The notes under the pieces were generated by a model, which searched no databases, was not told the origin of the DNA, and saw only the letters and a program-made list of their open reading frames with translations. DNA of 48,640 nt from an uncultured Paracoccaceae bacterium (GTDB taxonomy: Bacteria > Pseudomonadota > Alphaproteobacteria > Rhodobacterales > Rhodobacteraceae). The position numbers and the translations under genes are program-made. The first letter of the stretch is position 1. Every line of letters starts with the position of its first letter. The DNA is taken from NCBI GenBank assembly GCA_937931795.1, contig CALHAP010000180.1:1-48640 (forward strand). Reading direction: 5' to 3'. Shown piece after piece: positions 9,040 through 19,055 of this stretch.

Positions 9040-9765
9040 ATGGGTATGACAGAGCCACACACGCCCCTGATCCTCGTCGTCGATGACGCCCGCGACATCC
9101 GCGATCCACTGGCGCAATATCTGCGCAAGCAAGGGTTCCGATCCCGCGCCGTGCCTGGCGCTGCCGAGGCGCGCGACGTCTTGGGCGACGGCGGCGTTGA
9201 TCTGGTGATCTTGGATGTGATGATGCCCGGCGAAGATGGCTTGAGCCTCTGCCGCTGGATTGCGGGACGCGGTGGGCCGCCCGTCATTTTGCTGACCGCT
9301 ATGGCGGATGAGACCGACAAGGTCGTGGGCCTAGAGCTGGGCGCAGATGATTATATCGTCAAACCCTTTGCCCCGCGCGAGCTGTTAGCACGCATCCGTG
9401 TGGTGCTGCGCCGCGCGCCACCCGCCCCCACGCAGATCGACGCCACACCCCGCCGCTTTGCGGGCTGGACCTTTGATCCTGTGGCCCGCACGTTGCTGCA
9501 CGCCGACCGACCGCCTGCCGAGCTGACCTCGGGCGAGGCAAAGCTGCTGGGGATTTTGCTCAACAATCCGCGCGTCGTGATGTCCCGCGACAGGCTGCTC
9601 GCGGCCACCACCGGGCGCGATGCGAAACCCTATGATCGGGCCGTGGACAATGCGATCGGGCGGTTGCGACGCAAACTAGAACAAGACCCCGCACATCCAA
9701 AATTGCTGCTGACAGAATGGGGCGGAGGCTATGTCTTGGCCGCCGATGTCGAGGACGTGACATGA
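9040..9765 (+). CDS. OmpR-family response regulator
   Basis: Receiver 'LILVVDDARDIRDPL', 'DLVILDVMMPGEDGL', 'LLTAMADETDKVVGLELGADDYIVKPF'; C-terminal winged helix. Confidence 0.93.
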   Translation: MGMTEPHTPLILVVDDARDIRDPLAQYLRKQGFRSRAVPGAAEARDVLGDGGVDLVILDVMMPGEDGLSLCRWIAGRGGPPVILLTAMADETDKVVGLELGADDYIVKPFAPRELLARIRVVLRRAPPAPTQIDATPRRFAGWTFDPVARTLLHADRPPAELTSGEAKLLGILLNNPRVVMSRDRLLAATTGRDAKPYDRAVDNAIGRLRRKLEQDPAHPKLLLTEWGGGYVLAADVEDVT

Positions 9766-11060
9766 AACGCCTGCTCCCCTCGGGTTTGGCCGGACGGTTC
9801 GTTCTGCTGCTGACCGTCGCCCTGATCTTGGCCAATGCTGTCGCCCTCATCTTGCTAGCCTCGGAACGCGACAGATTAGGCCGTGCCGCACGCGAAGAAG
9901 GGGCCGTGGCGCGTTTTTTGGCACTCGCCCCATTGCTTGACGGGACATCCCAAGCAGAACGCGAACGCCGCATCAGAGCAGCAGGTCAACGGGGCGCGCG
10001 GCTGACCCTGTCCCAAACACCCAACGTCGCCGCAGACGTCAGCGGTGTTCGCGCCCGCGCGCTGGCCGAAGTGTTCGAGGCCACATTAGAAGGGCGCGCG
10101 CTGCGGTTGGCCGATGCCCCAAGACGCAATGCGCTGGACATATCTGTCGCCCTCTACGCCCCCGACGCTTGGCTGAACGGCGTACTCAATCTGGGACCAC
10201 CCCCCCGACGCACAGGTGGGTTTGAGATGGTGATCGTGGCATTGGGCCTGTCGCTGCTGGCGGTTTTGGGCGTGGGATTGGTGTTCGTGCGGCAACTGAC
10301 GCGGCCCTTGGCAGACTTAGCACAGGCCGCACGCGCGGCAGGGCGCGGCGACCGCAGCGCACGGATGCCCGAGGAAGGTGCGGCAGAACTGCGCGAAGCG
10401 GCCACAGCGTTCAACGACATGCAGGCCCAGATCGCCCGGTTTGACGCCGAACGCACCCGCACCTTTGCCGCCGTGGGCCACGATCTGCGCACCCCGATCA
10501 CCAGCCTGCGCATCCGCGCCGAAATGCTCGACCCCGAGGACGGCGCTCCGATGATTGCCACCTTGGAAGACATGCAGGTCATGGCCGAAGGGCTGGTGGC
10601 ATTCGGCACGGGCACCCACGCCACAGAAGACCGCCAGCCGGTTGATCTGCACGCTTTGGTGACGCGCCTTTGCACTGAACGCGGTGCGCAAATCGGCAAC
10701 ATCGCCCCCGCCGTGATCGACGGCCACCCTGTTGGACTGTCGCGGGCAATAGGCAATCTGATCGACAACGCTCTGCGGTTCGCGGGCTCTGCCACCGTCA
10801 GCGTAGAGGACAGCCGCGATGCCGTCTGTATCACCGTCGAAGACCGAGGCCCCGGCATTCCAACGGAACGGTTAGAGGCCGTGCAAGACCCGTTTGTACG
10901 CGGCGACCCATCGCGCAACACGCAGACAGGGGGGGCCGGTTTGGGGTTATCTATCGTGCGGACCGTGGCCGTGGATCATGGTGGTGAGTTGATATTGGCA
11001 AACCGCGATGGGGGTGGCTTGCGGGCCACAATACGACTACCGCGTAAAAGCCGTGCCTAA
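9762..11060 (+). CDS. Sensor histidine kinase (HAMP, HisKA, HATPase_c)
   Basis: H-box 'FAAVGHDLRTPITSLRIRAEM', N-box 'NLIDNALRF', 'DRGPGIP', 'GAGLGLSIV'; ATGA-type overlap with the response regulator. Confidence 0.93.
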   Translation: MKRLLPSGLAGRFVLLLTVALILANAVALILLASERDRLGRAAREEGAVARFLALAPLLDGTSQAERERRIRAAGQRGARLTLSQTPNVAADVSGVRARALAEVFEATLEGRALRLADAPRRNALDISVALYAPDAWLNGVLNLGPPPRRTGGFEMVIVALGLSLLAVLGVGLVFVRQLTRPLADLAQAARAAGRGDRSARMPEEGAAELREAATAFNDMQAQIARFDAERTRTFAAVGHDLRTPITSLRIRAEMLDPEDGAPMIATLEDMQVMAEGLVAFGTGTHATEDRQPVDLHALVTRLCTERGAQIGNIAPAVIDGHPVGLSRAIGNLIDNALRFAGSATVSVEDSRDAVCITVEDRGPGIPTERLEAVQDPFVRGDPSRNTQTGGAGLGLSIVRTVAVDHGGELILANRDGGGLRATIRLPRKSRA

Positions 11061-11074
11061 TACGCAGTAAAAAT

Positions 11075-11151
11075 TGGCGATCCGGGAAGGACTCGAACCC
11101 TCAGCCTGCAGATTAGAAGTCAGCTGCTCTATCCAGTTGAGCTACCGGACC
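11075..11151 (-). tRNA. tRNA-Arg (anticodon TCT)
   Basis: Reverse complement GGTCCGGTAGCTCAACTGGATAGAGCAGCTGACTTCTAATCTGCAGGCTGAGGGTTCGAGTCCTTCCCGGATCGCCA; 7-bp acceptor, T-arm GTTCGAG, encoded CCA. Confidence 0.95.
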
Positions 11152-11195
11152 GCTCGGGGGAACCCATACAAAACGCGAACGGGTTTGCCCAGCCT

Positions 11196-11510
11196 CTAAT
11201 GCGTCCAAACACCACGCCTGTGGGTGGCGAAATTATCGCCGTAGCCACCGGGGCGGATGTTGTGTTTGCGGGTCTTTGGCTCTTGGACCACGGCGTCGAT
11301 GCCGTTGTCGCGCGCGTAGCTGACAGCCGCCTCTTTACTGTCAAAGGCCATTTTGACCTGCGTTTGCGTGTCAGACGACGATGTCCAGCCCATCAGCGGG
11401 TCGATCTCACGACGCGCGCCTTGCGCAAATTCCAGCATCCAAGCATCAGTCTTGGCGGTGCCCGATTGCATGGCGGTTTTGGCTGGCTTGTAGATTCGTG
11501 CGTGCATCAT
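11196..11510 (-). CDS. ETC complex I subunit (NDUFS4-like conserved region)
   Basis: 'MHARIYKPAKTAMQSGTAKTDAWMLEF', 'DPLMGWTSSSDTQTQVKMAFDSKEAAVSYA' fit the NDUFS4-like family. Confidence 0.88.
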   Translation of the reverse strand: MMHARIYKPAKTAMQSGTAKTDAWMLEFAQGARREIDPLMGWTSSSDTQTQVKMAFDSKEAAVSYARDNGIDAVVQEPKTRKHNIRPGGYGDNFATHRRGVWTH

Positions 11511-11564
11511 CGTCTCCAGAGCTTCGGCCTGTGTTATCGGCAAAAAGCGCCCAAATCGCAAGCC

Positions 11565-12797
11565 TTATGACGCCCATTCACCGGCGCGCATCACAGGTGT
11601 GCGGCTGCCATCAGCGCCAACGCCATCAATGTCGATCTGCCCCGACCCGATCATCCAGTCGACATGAATGATGCTGCCATTGCCCCCGCGCTGTTTCAAC
11701 TCTTCGGGTGACAACGTGCCACCGCCCTCAATCGTGTCCGCATAGCATTGCCCCAACGCGATGTGGCTGGCCGCATTTTCGTCGAACAACGTGTTGTAAT
11801 AGAGCAAGCCCGATTGCGAGATCGGCGAGGAATGCGGCACCAACGCCACCTCCCCAATGCGACTGGCCCCGTCATCTGTGGCCATCAGCTTGCGCAGCAC
11901 CTCTTCGCCACTGGTGGCCGTCGCATCGACGATCCGCCCCGCCTCGAACCGGACTTGGATACCGTCGATCACCGTGCCGTTGTGCGCGAGCGGTTTGGTC
12001 GAGGACACGGTGCCGTCAACCTTGAACGCATGCGGGCAGGTAAAGACCTCTTCGGTAGGGATATTGGGTTGGAACACCACGCCGTTTTTGCCCAGCGTCG
12101 CCCCGCCTTTCCAGATGTGCCCATCTGCCAGCCCCAGCATCAGATCGGTGCCCGGCCCCGCGTAATGTAGCGCGGTAAAGGCGTGATCGTTGAGCCAATC
12201 CACCCGTTTTTTCAGCTCGACCGTGTGATCGGCCCAGTTCTGCACCGGATCATCGCCTGCAACACGGGATGCCGCGAATATCGCATCCATCAGCGCCCCT
12301 TGGGCCGCGTCCGGCTCGAGATCAGGAAACACCATCGCGGCCCATTCGGGCGTCGGGTAGGCGATGATGTTCCAGTTGACCTCCATGCCGACGACCGGGT
12401 CCATCGCGGGTTTGGCGGCGATGGACGAGGCTTTGCTGACGCGGCCCACGATATCGGGGTCTTGACCTGCCAGCAGCATCGGATTGTCAGCCTTGATCGC
12501 CATGCGCGCGGCCCCGTCTTTGAACGCCTGACCCATGCCTTCGAACAGCCAGCCTGCGGCCTTGTCAAAGCTCTGATCGCTCGCATTTTCAAACCGCGCC
12601 AAGGTCACCTCGTCGTCGCTGAGGATCGGCGTCACAACGCCCGCGCCCGCCTTGTAGGCATGGGCCACGACGCGGCGGACCAGCGGCAGCGCGGCAGTCG
12701 AAGCCGTGAGGATCAGGTCTTGGCCCTCTTGGATATTGAGGCCCGTGCGCACGGCCACTTCGGCCAATCGGTCGAGCTTTTGGGGATCAATGGTCAT
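11565..12797 (-). CDS. Aminopeptidase, M29 family
   Basis: 'LNIQEGQDLILTAS', 'NWNIIAYPTPEWAAMVFP', 'VFTCPHAFKVDGTVSSTKPL', 'MIGSGQIDIDGV'. Confidence 0.9.
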   Translation of the reverse strand: MTIDPQKLDRLAEVAVRTGLNIQEGQDLILTASTAALPLVRRVVAHAYKAGAGVVTPILSDDEVTLARFENASDQSFDKAAGWLFEGMGQAFKDGAARMAIKADNPMLLAGQDPDIVGRVSKASSIAAKPAMDPVVGMEVNWNIIAYPTPEWAAMVFPDLEPDAAQGALMDAIFAASRVAGDDPVQNWADHTVELKKRVDWLNDHAFTALHYAGPGTDLMLGLADGHIWKGGATLGKNGVVFQPNIPTEEVFTCPHAFKVDGTVSSTKPLAHNGTVIDGIQVRFEAGRIVDATATSGEEVLRKLMATDDGASRIGEVALVPHSSPISQSGLLYYNTLFDENAASHIALGQCYADTIEGGGTLSPEELKQRGGNGSIIHVDWMIGSGQIDIDGVGADGSRTPVMRAGEWAS

Positions 12798-12849
12798 GCG
12801 ACACCTCGGTCAGTTGTTTGATCGCAACCTAGGCATCTGGCCCATCACG

Positions 12850-13368
12850 TCAACCGCGCCGCCGCCGGAGCAGGTGGCGGATCATCAGCCCCAGAATGCC
12901 AAAGCCCGCGAGGGTGCCCAGCATTGATCGGTTCACCGTCGCCGTGCTGGCGGCATCGACGAGGGCTGCGGTGATGCCATCCGGCCCCGCCGCCAACATC
13001 CGCGCGACGTGCAGATTTTCGAGGTAGTCGAACGAGGCCGTGACGCCGATAATCAGCCACATGACAGGCCGCACCCACTCGGGCGCGTCACTGGTGTAGC
13101 GCCAGACCAAAAACGCGAGGGCGCAGGCCGCGAGCATCGGGAACGGGATTTCCAACCAACGGTGGAGGCCCTTATATTGGGCGCGGCCCAAGTCACTGAG
13201 CACGGTCAAAAACGCCTGCGCATCATGCAAATCATAGCCCTGCGACCGCAGATCAAAGGGGCGCAAACCGCCCGCCTCGGTCTCGATGATCGGCAGTGAC
13301 CAGAATGTCAGTACCAGATAATTGACCAGCGTCACCACAAACAGCGCGATGACGCCCGCGCGCATCAC
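12850..13368 (-). CDS. Hypothetical membrane protein
   Basis: 172 aa with about four hydrophobic segments; overlaps the aroA start by 4 bp. Confidence 0.7.
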   Translation of the reverse strand: MMRAGVIALFVVTLVNYLVLTFWSLPIIETEAGGLRPFDLRSQGYDLHDAQAFLTVLSDLGRAQYKGLHRWLEIPFPMLAACALAFLVWRYTSDAPEWVRPVMWLIIGVTASFDYLENLHVARMLAAGPDGITAALVDAASTATVNRSMLGTLAGFGILGLMIRHLLRRRRG

Positions 13369-14717
13369 TGGTTGCTGCGCGTGATTTGCGCGCCTAGCTC
13401 CGCCATCAACGGCTCGAAAATCGGGAAGGACGTGGCGACAGGGCCCGCATCATCAACCGTCATCGGGTTTTCCGTGGCCATGCCCATCACCAAAAATGAC
13501 ATGGCGATCCGGTGGTCCAGACGGCTCTCAACCGTGGCACCGCCGGGCACATCGCCGTGGCCGCGCCCGGTGACCGCCCACCAATCCTCGCCTTCATCGA
13601 CACTGATGCCCGCCGCGCGCAGACCCTTGGCCATCGCGTCAATCCGGTCGCTTTCCTTGACCCGCAGCTCCCGCACGCCGCGCATCATGGTCTGGCCAGT
13701 GGCAAAGGAGGCAACGACAGACAGCACCGGATATTCGTCAATCATGCTGGCGGCACGCTCGGGCGGCACCTCGATTCCCTTGAGATTGGGCGAGAATTTC
13801 GCGCGCAGGTCGGCGACAGGTTCGCCCCCTTCTTCGCGCAGGTTCTCGTACTCCAGATCAGCGCCCATCTCGCGCAGCGTCGTGAACAGGCCCGCACGGG
13901 TGGGGTTCAACCCGATGTTGGGGACCAACACGTCGGATCCTTCGACGATCAGGGCCGCACAGACCGGAAACGCGGCAGAGGACGGATCACGGGGGACGGT
14001 GATCTCTTGTGGGCGCAACTCGGGCTGACCCACGAGCGTGATCACGCGGCCTTCATCGGTGTCCTCAACCGTGATCTCCGCGCCAAAGCCCGCGAACATC
14101 CGCTCGGTGTGGTCCCGCGTCGCTTCCTTTTCGATCACCACGGTCTCACCCGGCGCGTTTAGACCCGCAAACAGCACGGCGGATTTCACCTGTGCAGAGG
14201 GCACGGGCACGGTGTAACGCACGGGCACGGGGTCGGCTGCCCCCACGATGGTCATCGGCAAACGCCCCTCGGCGCGGCCCACGGATTGGGTGCCGAACAA
14301 AGCCAACGGGACGGTGACACGGCCCATCGGGCGGCCATTGAGCGAGGCGTCCCCGGTAAATGTCGCGGTGATCGGCGAGGTCGCCATCGCCCCCATGATC
14401 AGGCGCACACCGGTGCCGGAATTGCCGCAGTCAATCACTTGGGTAGGCTCGGCAAATCCGCCAACGCCCACACCATGCACCGACCAAGCGCCGCCGCCGT
14501 GGTTGATGACCTCGGCCCCGAAGGCCTCCATCGCGCGGCCCGTGTCGAGCACGTCGTCGCCCTCCAGCAACCCGGTGATCCGTGTCTCGCCCACGGACAA
14601 TGCGCCTAGGATCAACGAGCGGTGCGAGATGGATTTATCGCCCGGCACATTGGCCACGCCCCGCAGGCCAGCGGCCTTGCGCGATGTCATCGGGATGGGG
14701 GTGCCGTGTGCGGACAT
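13365..14717 (-). CDS. aroA: 3-phosphoshikimate 1-carboxyvinyltransferase
   Basis: '[18 protein letters not shown]', '[14 protein letters not shown]', '[13 protein letters not shown]', '[20 protein letters not shown]', '[12 protein letters not shown]'. Confidence 0.97.
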   Translation of the reverse strand: MSAHGTPIPMTSRKAAGLRGVANVPGDKSISHRSLILGALSVGETRITGLLEGDDVLDTGRAMEAFGAEVINHGGGAWSVHGVGVGGFAEPTQVIDCGNSGTGVRLIMGAMATSPITATFTGDASLNGRPMGRVTVPLALFGTQSVGRAEGRLPMTIVGAADPVPVRYTVPVPSAQVKSAVLFAGLNAPGETVVIEKEATRDHTERMFAGFGAEITVEDTDEGRVITLVGQPELRPQEITVPRDPSSAAFPVCAALIVEGSDVLVPNIGLNPTRAGLFTTLREMGADLEYENLREEGGEPVADLRAKFSPNLKGIEVPPERAASMIDEYPVLSVVASFATGQTMMRGVRELRVKESDRIDAMAKGLRAAGISVDEGEDWWAVTGRGHGDVPGGATVESRLDHRIAMSFLVMGMATENPMTVDDAGPVATSFPIFEPLMAELGAQITRSNQ

Positions 14718-14736
14718 GGGGTGCGATCCTTTGGGG

Positions 14737-15441
14737 TCAGGGGGCGGAGTAGGTCAGGTAATGCGGGGTGCGGCCCTCGCGCAGGGCTTTTTGCTCGTAG
14801 CGCGTAGACAGCCAGTCATCCCATGCGGTGAAATCTGGCCCGCTGACGTGGGTAAAGCCAGCCTGCGGAACCTCTTCCAGCGTTTGGCGCACGTAGTCTT
14901 CGATATCGGTGGCGACACGAAACTCGGCACCTGCGGCCAAACATCGGGCCAATGGCACTAGGTGGTTTTGCGTCACAAATCGACGCTTGTGATGGCGGGC
15001 CTTTGGCCATGGGTCGGGGTAATTCAGGAACGCTTTTTGAATGCTGCCTTCTGGGATCACATCCATCAGATCGCGCGCATCGCCGGGGTGGACCGCGAGG
15101 TTCGTCACACCCGCCGCTTCGATCTTGCCCAGCAGTTGAGCGACACCGTTCATGTAAGGCTCGGCGCCGATGATCGCGATGCCCGGATAGCGCTGCGCCA
15201 TATGCACCAGATGCTCGCCGCCACCAAAGCCGATCTCTAGCCACACAGGCTTGCCGTCAAACCGAGCGTCCAAATCCAACGGGGTGCGGTCCGGGTTCAC
15301 GTCAAAGCCCACAGGCCCCGGCGATAGCGCCCCCAAATCCCGTTCCAACCGCTCGACCTGCAACTTGTTGAGGGTCTTGCCATGGATGCGCCCATGGAAA
15401 TTGCGCCACGGCGCGCCGGAGGGATGTTTGGTGTCAGTCAT
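14737..15441 (-). CDS. trmB: tRNA (guanine-N7-)-methyltransferase
   Basis: '[20 protein letters not shown]', '[14 protein letters not shown]', '[17 protein letters not shown]'. Confidence 0.95.
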   Translation of the reverse strand: MTDTKHPSGAPWRNFHGRIHGKTLNKLQVERLERDLGALSPGPVGFDVNPDRTPLDLDARFDGKPVWLEIGFGGGEHLVHMAQRYPGIAIIGAEPYMNGVAQLLGKIEAAGVTNLAVHPGDARDLMDVIPEGSIQKAFLNYPDPWPKARHHKRRFVTQNHLVPLARCLAAGAEFRVATDIEDYVRQTLEEVPQAGFTHVSGPDFTAWDDWLSTRYEQKALREGRTPHYLTYSAP

Positions 15442-15585
15442 ATGCGGCAGGTAGCAAAGGGGGTCTGAGGGCGCAAGCGCAGGCTGAAACGCGTAAGCTG
15501 TCCCGCACAATTGTTTGACCCTCTCTTTGGCGCATGCCACACCGTTGCGACCAAGACCGCACACCAGATTTCAGGAGACGCATCC

Positions 15586-17730
15586 ATGTCCTACGCCACC
15601 ATCAAAGGGTTATCCGTCGACACTGCGTTTCAGACCTTTGTCGAGGGTCAGTGCCTGCCCGGCACGGGGGTCACAGCCGACCAATTCTGGACCGGATTCG
15701 CCGGGATCGTGCGGGATTTCGCGCCGCGCAATGCAGCGCTGTTGGCCAAACGGGCGGAGTTGCAGACCCAAGTCTCGGAATACTTCGCGACGGGTAAATC
15801 GACAGCGCCTGCGGACCAAGAAACGTTCCTAAAAGACATCGGCTATCTCGCGCCCGAAGGCCCGGATTTTCAAATCGACACCGCCAACGTGGACCCTGAA
15901 ATCGCGCAGATTTGCGGGCCACAACTGGTCGTGCCGATCACCAACGCGCGCTTTGCGCTGAACGCCTGTAACGCGCGCTGGGGTAGCTTGTATGATGCGC
16001 TCTACGGCACCGATGCGCTGGGGGATTTGCCGCAAGCAGGTGGCTTTGATCCCGAGCGCGGCGCCCGAGTGATCGCATGGGCCAAGGCGCATTTGGATGA
16101 AGCAGCGCCACTAAACGGTGCGGCTTGGGCAGATATCACGGACATCAGCATTGACGGCGCAGCCCTAGCACTTGCCACCAAGGACGGTACTGTCGCTTTG
16201 GCAGATGCGGCGCAATTTGTGGGCCACAGCACGGACAAAGACGGTCTCCAGATTTACCTCTCGGCCAATGGCTTGCTGATCGAAATCCGCATCGACGCCA
16301 GCACCCAGATCGGCAAAACTGATCCTGCGGGCATCTCGGACATCCGCCTAGAGAGCGCGCTGTCGACGATCATGGATTGCGAAGACAGCGTGGCGGCGGT
16401 CGATGCCGAGGACAAAATCCTCGCCTACACAAACTGGATGGGCTTGATGAAGGGGGATCTGTCCGAGACCTTCTCCAAAGGCGGCAGTCAGATGACACGC
16501 CGCATGTCGCCCGACATCGCCATCACCAACGCAGACGGCACACCCGGCACGCTCAAAGGCCGCGCGCTGATGCTGGTGCGCAACGTGGGCCACCTGATGA
16601 CAACGCCCGTCGTCTTGGACGAAAACGGCGCTGAAATCGGCGAAGGCCTGCTGGATGCCGCCGTCACCGTGATGCTCGCCATGCATGATTTGTCCAAGTC
16701 AGACGGCGCACGCAATTCCACGCAAGGCTCGGTCTACATCGTGAAACCCAAGATGCATGGGCCTGAAGAGGTTACCATGACCGACGATCTGTTCACGGCC
16801 GTCGAGGCGATGCTCGGCCTGCCGCAGAACACCGTCAAGCTGGGGATCATGGACGAAGAACGCCGCACCAGTGCGAACCTGCGCGAATGCATCCGGGCCG
16901 CCAAACACCGCGTGGCCTTTATCAATACGGGCTTCCTAGACCGCACCGGCGACGAGATGCACACCGCGATGCAAGCGGGCACGATGATGCCCAAGGCGGG
17001 GATGAAATCATCCGCTTGGCTGACTGCGTACGAGAACCGCAATGTCGATATCGGGCTGGCCTGTGGTTTGGCCGGGCGCGCGCAGATCGGCAAAGGCATG
17101 TGGGCGGTGCCTGACCAGTTGGCCGAAATGCTGCGGGTCAAGTCCGGCCACCCGCAATCGGGTGCGAATTGTGCATGGGTGCCCTCGCCCACAGCCGCCA
17201 CATTGCACGCCACGCATTATCATAAAATTGATGTCAAAGCGCGCCAAGCCGAGATCACAGCAGGCGGCGCGCGCAGCACATTGGCCGAGCTGCTGACACT
17301 GCCACTGACGGACCCCGCGACACTAACACCCGAAGCGATTGCGTCAGAGGTGGACAACAACGCGCAGGGCATCTTGGGCTATGTGGTGCGCTGGGTCGAT
17401 CACGGTGTGGGCTGCTCGAAGGTGCCCGACATCAACGACGTCGGCCAAATGGAAGACCGCGCCACCTGCCGGATCAGCTCGCAGTTACTAGCCAACTGGC
17501 TGGAACAAAGCGTGGTGACCGAAGCACAAGTGATGGACGCAATGCGCCGCATGGCCGCCAAGGTCGACGCCCAGAACGCAGGCGATCCAACCTACAAACC
17601 CATGGCCGGCAGCAACGACAGCCTGGCCTTCCAAGCCGCCTGCGATTTGGTGATCAAAGGCACAGCACAGCCGTCAGGCTACACAGAACCGCTGCTGCAC
17701 GCCTACCGGGCGCGCGTGAAAGCACAATAA
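15586..17730 (+). CDS. glcB: Malate synthase G
   Basis: 'LESALSTIMDCEDSVAAVDAEDKILAYTNWMGLM', 'IVKPKMHGPEEVTMTDDLF', 'MDEERRTSANLRECIRAAKHRVAFINTGFLDRTGDEMHT'. Confidence 0.97.
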   Translation: MSYATIKGLSVDTAFQTFVEGQCLPGTGVTADQFWTGFAGIVRDFAPRNAALLAKRAELQTQVSEYFATGKSTAPADQETFLKDIGYLAPEGPDFQIDTANVDPEIAQICGPQLVVPITNARFALNACNARWGSLYDALYGTDALGDLPQAGGFDPERGARVIAWAKAHLDEAAPLNGAAWADITDISIDGAALALATKDGTVALADAAQFVGHSTDKDGLQIYLSANGLLIEIRIDASTQIGKTDPAGISDIRLESALSTIMDCEDSVAAVDAEDKILAYTNWMGLMKGDLSETFSKGGSQMTRRMSPDIAITNADGTPGTLKGRALMLVRNVGHLMTTPVVLDENGAEIGEGLLDAAVTVMLAMHDLSKSDGARNSTQGSVYIVKPKMHGPEEVTMTDDLFTAVEAMLGLPQNTVKLGIMDEERRTSANLRECIRAAKHRVAFINTGFLDRTGDEMHTAMQAGTMMPKAGMKSSAWLTAYENRNVDIGLACGLAGRAQIGKGMWAVPDQLAEMLRVKSGHPQSGANCAWVPSPTAATLHATHYHKIDVKARQAEITAGGARSTLAELLTLPLTDPATLTPEAIASEVDNNAQGILGYVVRWVDHGVGCSKVPDINDVGQMEDRATCRISSQLLANWLEQSVVTEAQVMDAMRRMAAKVDAQNAGDPTYKPMAGSNDSLAFQAACDLVIKGTAQPSGYTEPLLHAYRARVKAQ

Positions 17731-17733
17731 ATC

Positions 17734-17763
17734 AAAAAGGCCGGGTCAATGCCCGGCCTTTTT
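17734..17763. terminator. Rho-independent (probably bidirectional) terminator
   Basis: Perfect stem AAAAAGGCCGGG-TCAATG-CCCGGCCTTTTT between convergent glcB and metK. Confidence 0.92.
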
Positions 17764-17808
17764 CACACTAGGTCGCTCAATAATGCGGTTGGGGTCTGTA
17801 CGGTCGCC

Positions 17809-18990
17809 CTAAACCTCACCCTTCAGCGCATCCGCCAGATCAACCCGTTCCCAGCTGAACCCGCCATCCGCCTCGGGCGCGCGGCCAAAGTGGCCGTAAG
17901 CTGCTGTGCGCTGGTAGATCGGGCGGTTCAGGCCCAGATGGGTGCGGATGCCTTGCGGTGTCAGGTCCATCACGCGACCCACGGCGCGCTCGACGGCTTC
18001 GTCGGCGACCTTTCCCGTGCCGTGGGTATCGACGTAGATCGACAGCGGCTCGGATACGCCAATCGCGTAGCTCAGCTGCAAGGTGCAGCGTTCCGCCATG
18101 CCCGCCGCCACGATGTTTTTCGCCAAATAGCGCGCGGCATAAGCGGCGGAGCGGTCGACTTTAGTCGGGTCTTTGCCCGAAAACGCGCCTCCACCATGCG
18201 GGGCCGCACCGCCGTAGGTGTCCACGATGATCTTGCGCCCCGTCAGGCCTGCGTCCCCGTCAGGGCCGCCGATGACAAAGACGCCCGTCGGGTTCACCCA
18301 CCATTTTGTGGCCTCGGTCAGCCAGCCATCGGGCAACACCTCGCGGATATAGGGCTCGACGATGTCGCGGATATCAGCGCTGCTCTGGGCCTCATCGGCG
18401 TGCTGCGTGGATAGCACAATCGAGGTCACGCCCACAGGCTTGCCACCTTCGTAGCGCAGTGACAATTGGCTCTTTGCATCGGGGCGCAGGGTTGGCTCGG
18501 TTCCGTCTTTGCGCACCTCGGCCAGCCGCCGCAGGATCGCGTGAGAATATTGGATCGGCGCTGGCATCAGCGCGTCGGTCTCGGTGGTGGCATAACCGAA
18601 CATGATGCCTTGGTCGCCCGCTCCTTCGTCCTTGCCCACGCTCGCATCAACGCCTTGGGCGATATGCGCGGATTGGCGGTGCAGCAGGTTCGTGACCTCG
18701 ACCGTCGCGTGGTGAAATTCGTCCTGTTCGTAGCCAATGCCTTTGATGCAGGCGCGGGTGATATCCTCGACGCGCTCTAGGTATTGGCTCAGCTTGGCGG
18801 GGTCCGACAGGCCCACCTCACCGCCGATCACAACGCGGTTGGTGGTGGCGAACGTCTCGGCGGCAACGCGCGCTTCGGGTTCTTCGGTTAAAAATGCATC
18901 GAGAACAGCGTCCGAGATTTGGTCACAGACCTTATCCGGGTGCCCCTCTGATACAGATTCAGAGGTGAAAATATAGGCGTCGCGTGGCAT
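17809..18990 (-). CDS. metK: S-adenosylmethionine synthase
   Basis: '[27 protein letters not shown]', '[12 protein letters not shown]', '[23 protein letters not shown]'. Confidence 0.98.
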   Translation of the reverse strand: MPRDAYIFTSESVSEGHPDKVCDQISDAVLDAFLTEEPEARVAAETFATTNRVVIGGEVGLSDPAKLSQYLERVEDITRACIKGIGYEQDEFHHATVEVTNLLHRQSAHIAQGVDASVGKDEGAGDQGIMFGYATTETDALMPAPIQYSHAILRRLAEVRKDGTEPTLRPDAKSQLSLRYEGGKPVGVTSIVLSTQHADEAQSSADIRDIVEPYIREVLPDGWLTEATKWWVNPTGVFVIGGPDGDAGLTGRKIIVDTYGGAAPHGGGAFSGKDPTKVDRSAAYAARYLAKNIVAAGMAERCTLQLSYAIGVSEPLSIYVDTHGTGKVADEAVERAVGRVMDLTPQGIRTHLGLNRPIYQRTAAYGHFGRAPEADGGFSWERVDLADALKGEV

Positions 18991-18996
18991 GAGATG

Positions 18997-19040
18997 TGCT
19001 CCAGTAAAATAGATCGTCACGTCAGGAAGCCGTTGTGACA
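18997..19040 (-). promoter_or_regulatory. SAM/SAH riboswitch candidate in the metK 5' leader
   Basis: Minus strand TGTCACAACGGCTTCCTGACGTGACGATCTATTTTACTGGAGCA: TCACA..TGTGA-type stem, 'ACGGCTTCCTGACGTGA' core, terminal 'TGGAGCA' overlapping the SD region 7 nt before the metK ATG. Matches the remembered Rhodobacterales SAM/SAH consensus. Confidence 0.88.
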
Positions 19041-19055
19041 GCAGATGAATTAGGC

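Noticed and set aside
11075-11151. tRNA-Arg as an integration site for a genomic island
   Set aside because: No integrase gene, no duplicated tRNA 3' end and only housekeeping genes on both sides.
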